From IMG/VR virus record IMGVR_UViG_3300028666_000013, positions 1 to 40,812 of that record: a DNA stretch of 40,812 nt. One strand, 5' to 3'. The position numbers were made by a program, and so were the translations under genes. Shown here one piece after another: positions 39,003-40,812 of the stretch. The first letter of the stretch is position 1. Every line of letters starts with the position of its first letter. The notes under the pieces were generated by a model, which saw only the letters and a program-made list of their open reading frames with translations, was not told the DNA's origin and searched no databases. This stretch comes from a virus.

Positions 39003-40298
39003 TCAAGAAGACCGCATGCCGGTGACGCTGCAGATGGCCGTGGGGCGGAAGATGACGAACGCGACGCGCATGTCGGCCCGGACCCGCTGGATGCCGGCGG
39101 TGAACTCGCTGGCGTGGCTGTTGGTGACCTGGAAGTCGATCCCCTTGCGGTAGTAGAGCTGCGAGTACATCAGGAAGTCGGCCACGATCCCGGTGCCGAA
39201 GGTGCAGTAGGTCGTGACGACGACGGGGATGCCCCACATCCGCTCCGGGCCGACCTGGTCGGGGTTGCCCCAGATATACAGGCCCTGGCTGGTCCGCAAG
39301 AGCCGGACGTCCTGCCAGTTCTGGGGGTGCATGATGATCCCCGACGGGTCGGCGAAGCCGACGCTCATGATCAGGGTCATCGCCTTGAAGAAGGCGTCGG
39401 GCACGGGGTCGGAGCCGAGGGCCTGGGTCTGGATCCCGGAGATGTTCAGGAGGCCCTTGAGGTTCGGCGAGGTGCCGTTGCCCACGACGAGCTGGAGATC
39501 CAGCCTCTGCTTGAGGCCGAGTTCGAGCCGGCCGTTGAGGTAGTCGCGGGCTCCGGGCTGGTCCGCGAGCTGCTCGTCGGTCATCGGCAGGGTGCAGCCG
39601 ATCTTGTTGACCGGGGTCACCTGCTCGGTCAGCGCGAAGGTGCTCTCGGCGTACGTGCCGCCTTCGGCGACCTCCGCGGCCGAATTGGTGTACGTGGTTT
39701 CCAGCATCCACTTGATGCTGTGCTGATCCGTTTGCGCCATCGGGATCAGGTCGACGACCTTGGGCTGCTGCTGGGCGCTCAGGGTCGCCCCGGGGAGCCG
39801 GGTGACGAACGGGTCCCAGCCGGCGGTCGTGCTGAACAGGGTCTTGAGGTTGGCGTCTGGGGCGCTGGCCGAGAAATTGGGCACGGCCCCGTTGCCGCCC
39901 TTGCGTCCGTCCGCCCAGCTCTTGTAGCTGGCGGATTCGCTGAACATGTCGCCGAGGCCCTTGAGCTGGCCCCGGCGGTCGAGATAGGCCCCGTCATTGC
40001 CGACGATCCGGCCCTGGCCATAGCCCTGGCCCTGGCCGCCGTGGAACCCTTCTGGCAAGAGCACCTGGTTCATCAGCTCGAGCGACTTGCGGTGCTCGGC
40101 CTCGCGCCTCTCGTCCTCGCGGAGGGATTCCCACTTCGGTACCAGCGCATTCAGCTCAGTGTCGAGCGCCTTCATCTGGTCGCGCTCGGCGGCCGTGATG
40201 TCGAGCGTCCCGTCGGCCTTCTTCTTGTCGTAGAACTTCAGCAAATCGATCCGCTTGGCCTTGATCTGGCCAGCCATCGTCTCCACCGCGGTCGGCAT
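39003..40298 (-). CDS. Major capsid protein, HK97 fold
   Basis: 431 residues. Residues 1 to about 70 form the coiled-coil scaffold (delta domain; ITAAERDQMKALDTELNALV, EDERREAEHRKSLELMNQ). This is followed by a Gly-rich linker that the prohead protease probably cuts (about 90-140). The mature shell domain shows PKVVDLIPMAQTDQHSIKWM, EGGTYAESTFALTEQVTPVN, LELGLKQRLDLQLVVGNGTS and MHPQNWQDVRLLRTSQGLYI, a typical HK97 A-domain and E-loop order, ending FRPTAICSVTG. It follows the protease gene across the contig ends. Cross-linking residues were not assigned. Confidence 0.92.
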   Translation of the reverse strand: MPTAVETMAGQIKAKRIDLLKFYDKKKADGTLDITAAERDQMKALDTELNALVPKWESLREDERREAEHRKSLELMNQVLLPEGFHGGQGQGYGQGRIVGNDGAYLDRRGQLKGLGDMFSESASYKSWADGRKGGNGAVPNFSASAPDANLKTLFSTTAGWDPFVTRLPGATLSAQQQPKVVDLIPMAQTDQHSIKWMLETTYTNSAAEVAEGGTYAESTFALTEQVTPVNKIGCTLPMTDEQLADQPGARDYLNGRLELGLKQRLDLQLVVGNGTSPNLKGLLNISGIQTQALGSDPVPDAFFKAMTLIMSVGFADPSGIIMHPQNWQDVRLLRTSQGLYIWGNPDQVGPERMWGIPVVVTTYCTFGTGIVADFLMYSQLYYRKGIDFQVTNSHASEFTAGIQRVRADMRVAFVIFRPTAICSVTGMRSS

Positions 40299-40377
40299 GG
40301 AAAGGGTCTCTTTTCAATCGGGGAGGAATTCGGGTCGCGGAGGACCTCGAAAGGAAATCGATCAATCAAACGTTCGT

Positions 40378-40812
40378 TCATTCGTCGAGGTTCATGGTCC
40401 GGATCAGGGTCGCCCCGATCCGGTCGATGAGCCCCAGGTCCTCCGCGTCCGCGTCCTCTTCCTCGGCAGGCTCGTCATCGCCGCCGAGCAGCGCCTTCAT
40501 GCATTTCATCGAGAGCGACTTGCACTCGTCGTAGGCGTCGGAGATCCGCTTCATCCGGTCCGATGCGAGTGATTTTTCATCGCCAAGGTGACCCCAGGTC
40601 GCCTCGTGGAGACGCTCGTGGAGTGTCCTCACGGCGGCCATCGCGGCGGCGGGTTCTGCCGTCGGGCCGAGGTGGGCCGACTTCGACGCCTCGTCGACCA
40701 GCGACTTGAGGGCCACGGCCTGCGTGCGGGGCTCGGCGGGACTGGGCGTGATCGAGGCGTCCAGGCCCAGCGGCCAGGCGAGGATCTTGTGCGAGCCGTT
40801 GTCCTGCTTTTC
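40378..40812 (-). CDS. Prohead protease, C-terminal part (joins 1-514)
   Basis: The continuation of the protease starting at 514. Positions 40686-40812 repeat bases 1-127, so residues 130-273 are encoded here. The end is helical (AAMAAVRTLHERLHEATWGH; ACKSL-like DECKSLSMKCMKALL) and acidic (DDEPAEEEDADAEDLGL). Such tails are common in these proteases and may be trimmed. It stops 80 bp before the capsid gene start. Confidence 0.85.
   Translation of the reverse strand, partial: EKQDNGSHKILAWPLGLDASITPSPAEPRTQAVALKSLVDEASKSAHLGPTAEPAAAMAAVRTLHERLHEATWGHLGDEKSLASDRMKRISDAYDECKSLSMKCMKALLGGDDEPAEEEDADAEDLGLIDRIGATLIRTMNLDE
40686..40812. repeat. Terminal direct repeat, right copy
   Basis: Exact copy of bases 1-127; see the left copy. 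One copy should be dropped when the circle is closed. Confidence 0.9.

Overview
The window is a complete circular genome of about 40,685 bp. Bases 1-127 recur exactly as bases 40686-40812, so the contig closes on itself, and one gene (the prohead protease) is split by the cut. The DNA is GC-rich. Several genes resemble families typical of Planctomycetota: a short N-terminal block like the planctomycete repeat-companion domain (TIGR02996) followed by low-complexity repeats, a CxxC zinc-ribbon membrane protein, and small XRE-type regulators. I infer a planctomycete host, possibly of the Isosphaeraceae/Gemmatales type. No gene proves this.

The genome is a temperate, tailed (siphovirus-type) phage with plasmid features, that is, a probable phage-plasmid. 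The late operon is on the minus strand. It starts near 4783, runs left through terminase small and large subunits, HK97-type portal, Mu F-like head protein and prohead protease, and crosses the contig ends. It continues at 40.8 kb with the HK97-fold major capsid protein, a decoration-like protein, adaptor, head closure and neck proteins. Next come a secreted beta-helix protein and a fibre-like protein, then tail terminator, tail proteins, frameshifted tail chaperone, tape measure and distal tail proteins, ending with a glycosyltransferase at 24.4 kb.

From 5.3 to 8.0 kb, also on the minus strand, lie regulators and a serine recombinase. A divergent region at 8.0-8.3 kb separates an XRE repressor from a HEXXH peptidase. 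From 9.0 to 12.2 kb is a minus-strand accessory block. It includes a two-gene module resembling lambda RexA/RexB (soluble sensor plus four-helix membrane protein), a zinc-ribbon membrane protein and a ribbon-helix-helix regulator with an obvious operator.

From 12.4 to 24.3 kb, mostly on the plus strand, is the early/maintenance block: small unknown genes, a Rad52-like annealing protein, a protein with 44 Gly-X dipeptides, a low-GC orphan gene, and a winged-helix protein that may initiate replication. A tyrosine integrase follows, beside a tRNA-Arg-like attP. Then comes a chain of start/stop-overlapping small genes leading into ParA and ParB.

The most interesting signal is a 20-bp palindrome, ATTATTCCG-CA-CGGAATAAT. 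It occurs three times in frame inside parB (one copy with a single mismatch) and once 18 kb away in the leader of the late operon. It looks like a dispersed centromere (parS), comparable to phage-plasmid N15. Second is the RexAB-like module. Also notable are a -1 slippery site in the tail chaperone gene, a signal-peptide beta-helix protein inside the virion operon, and the absence of any recognisable endolysin.
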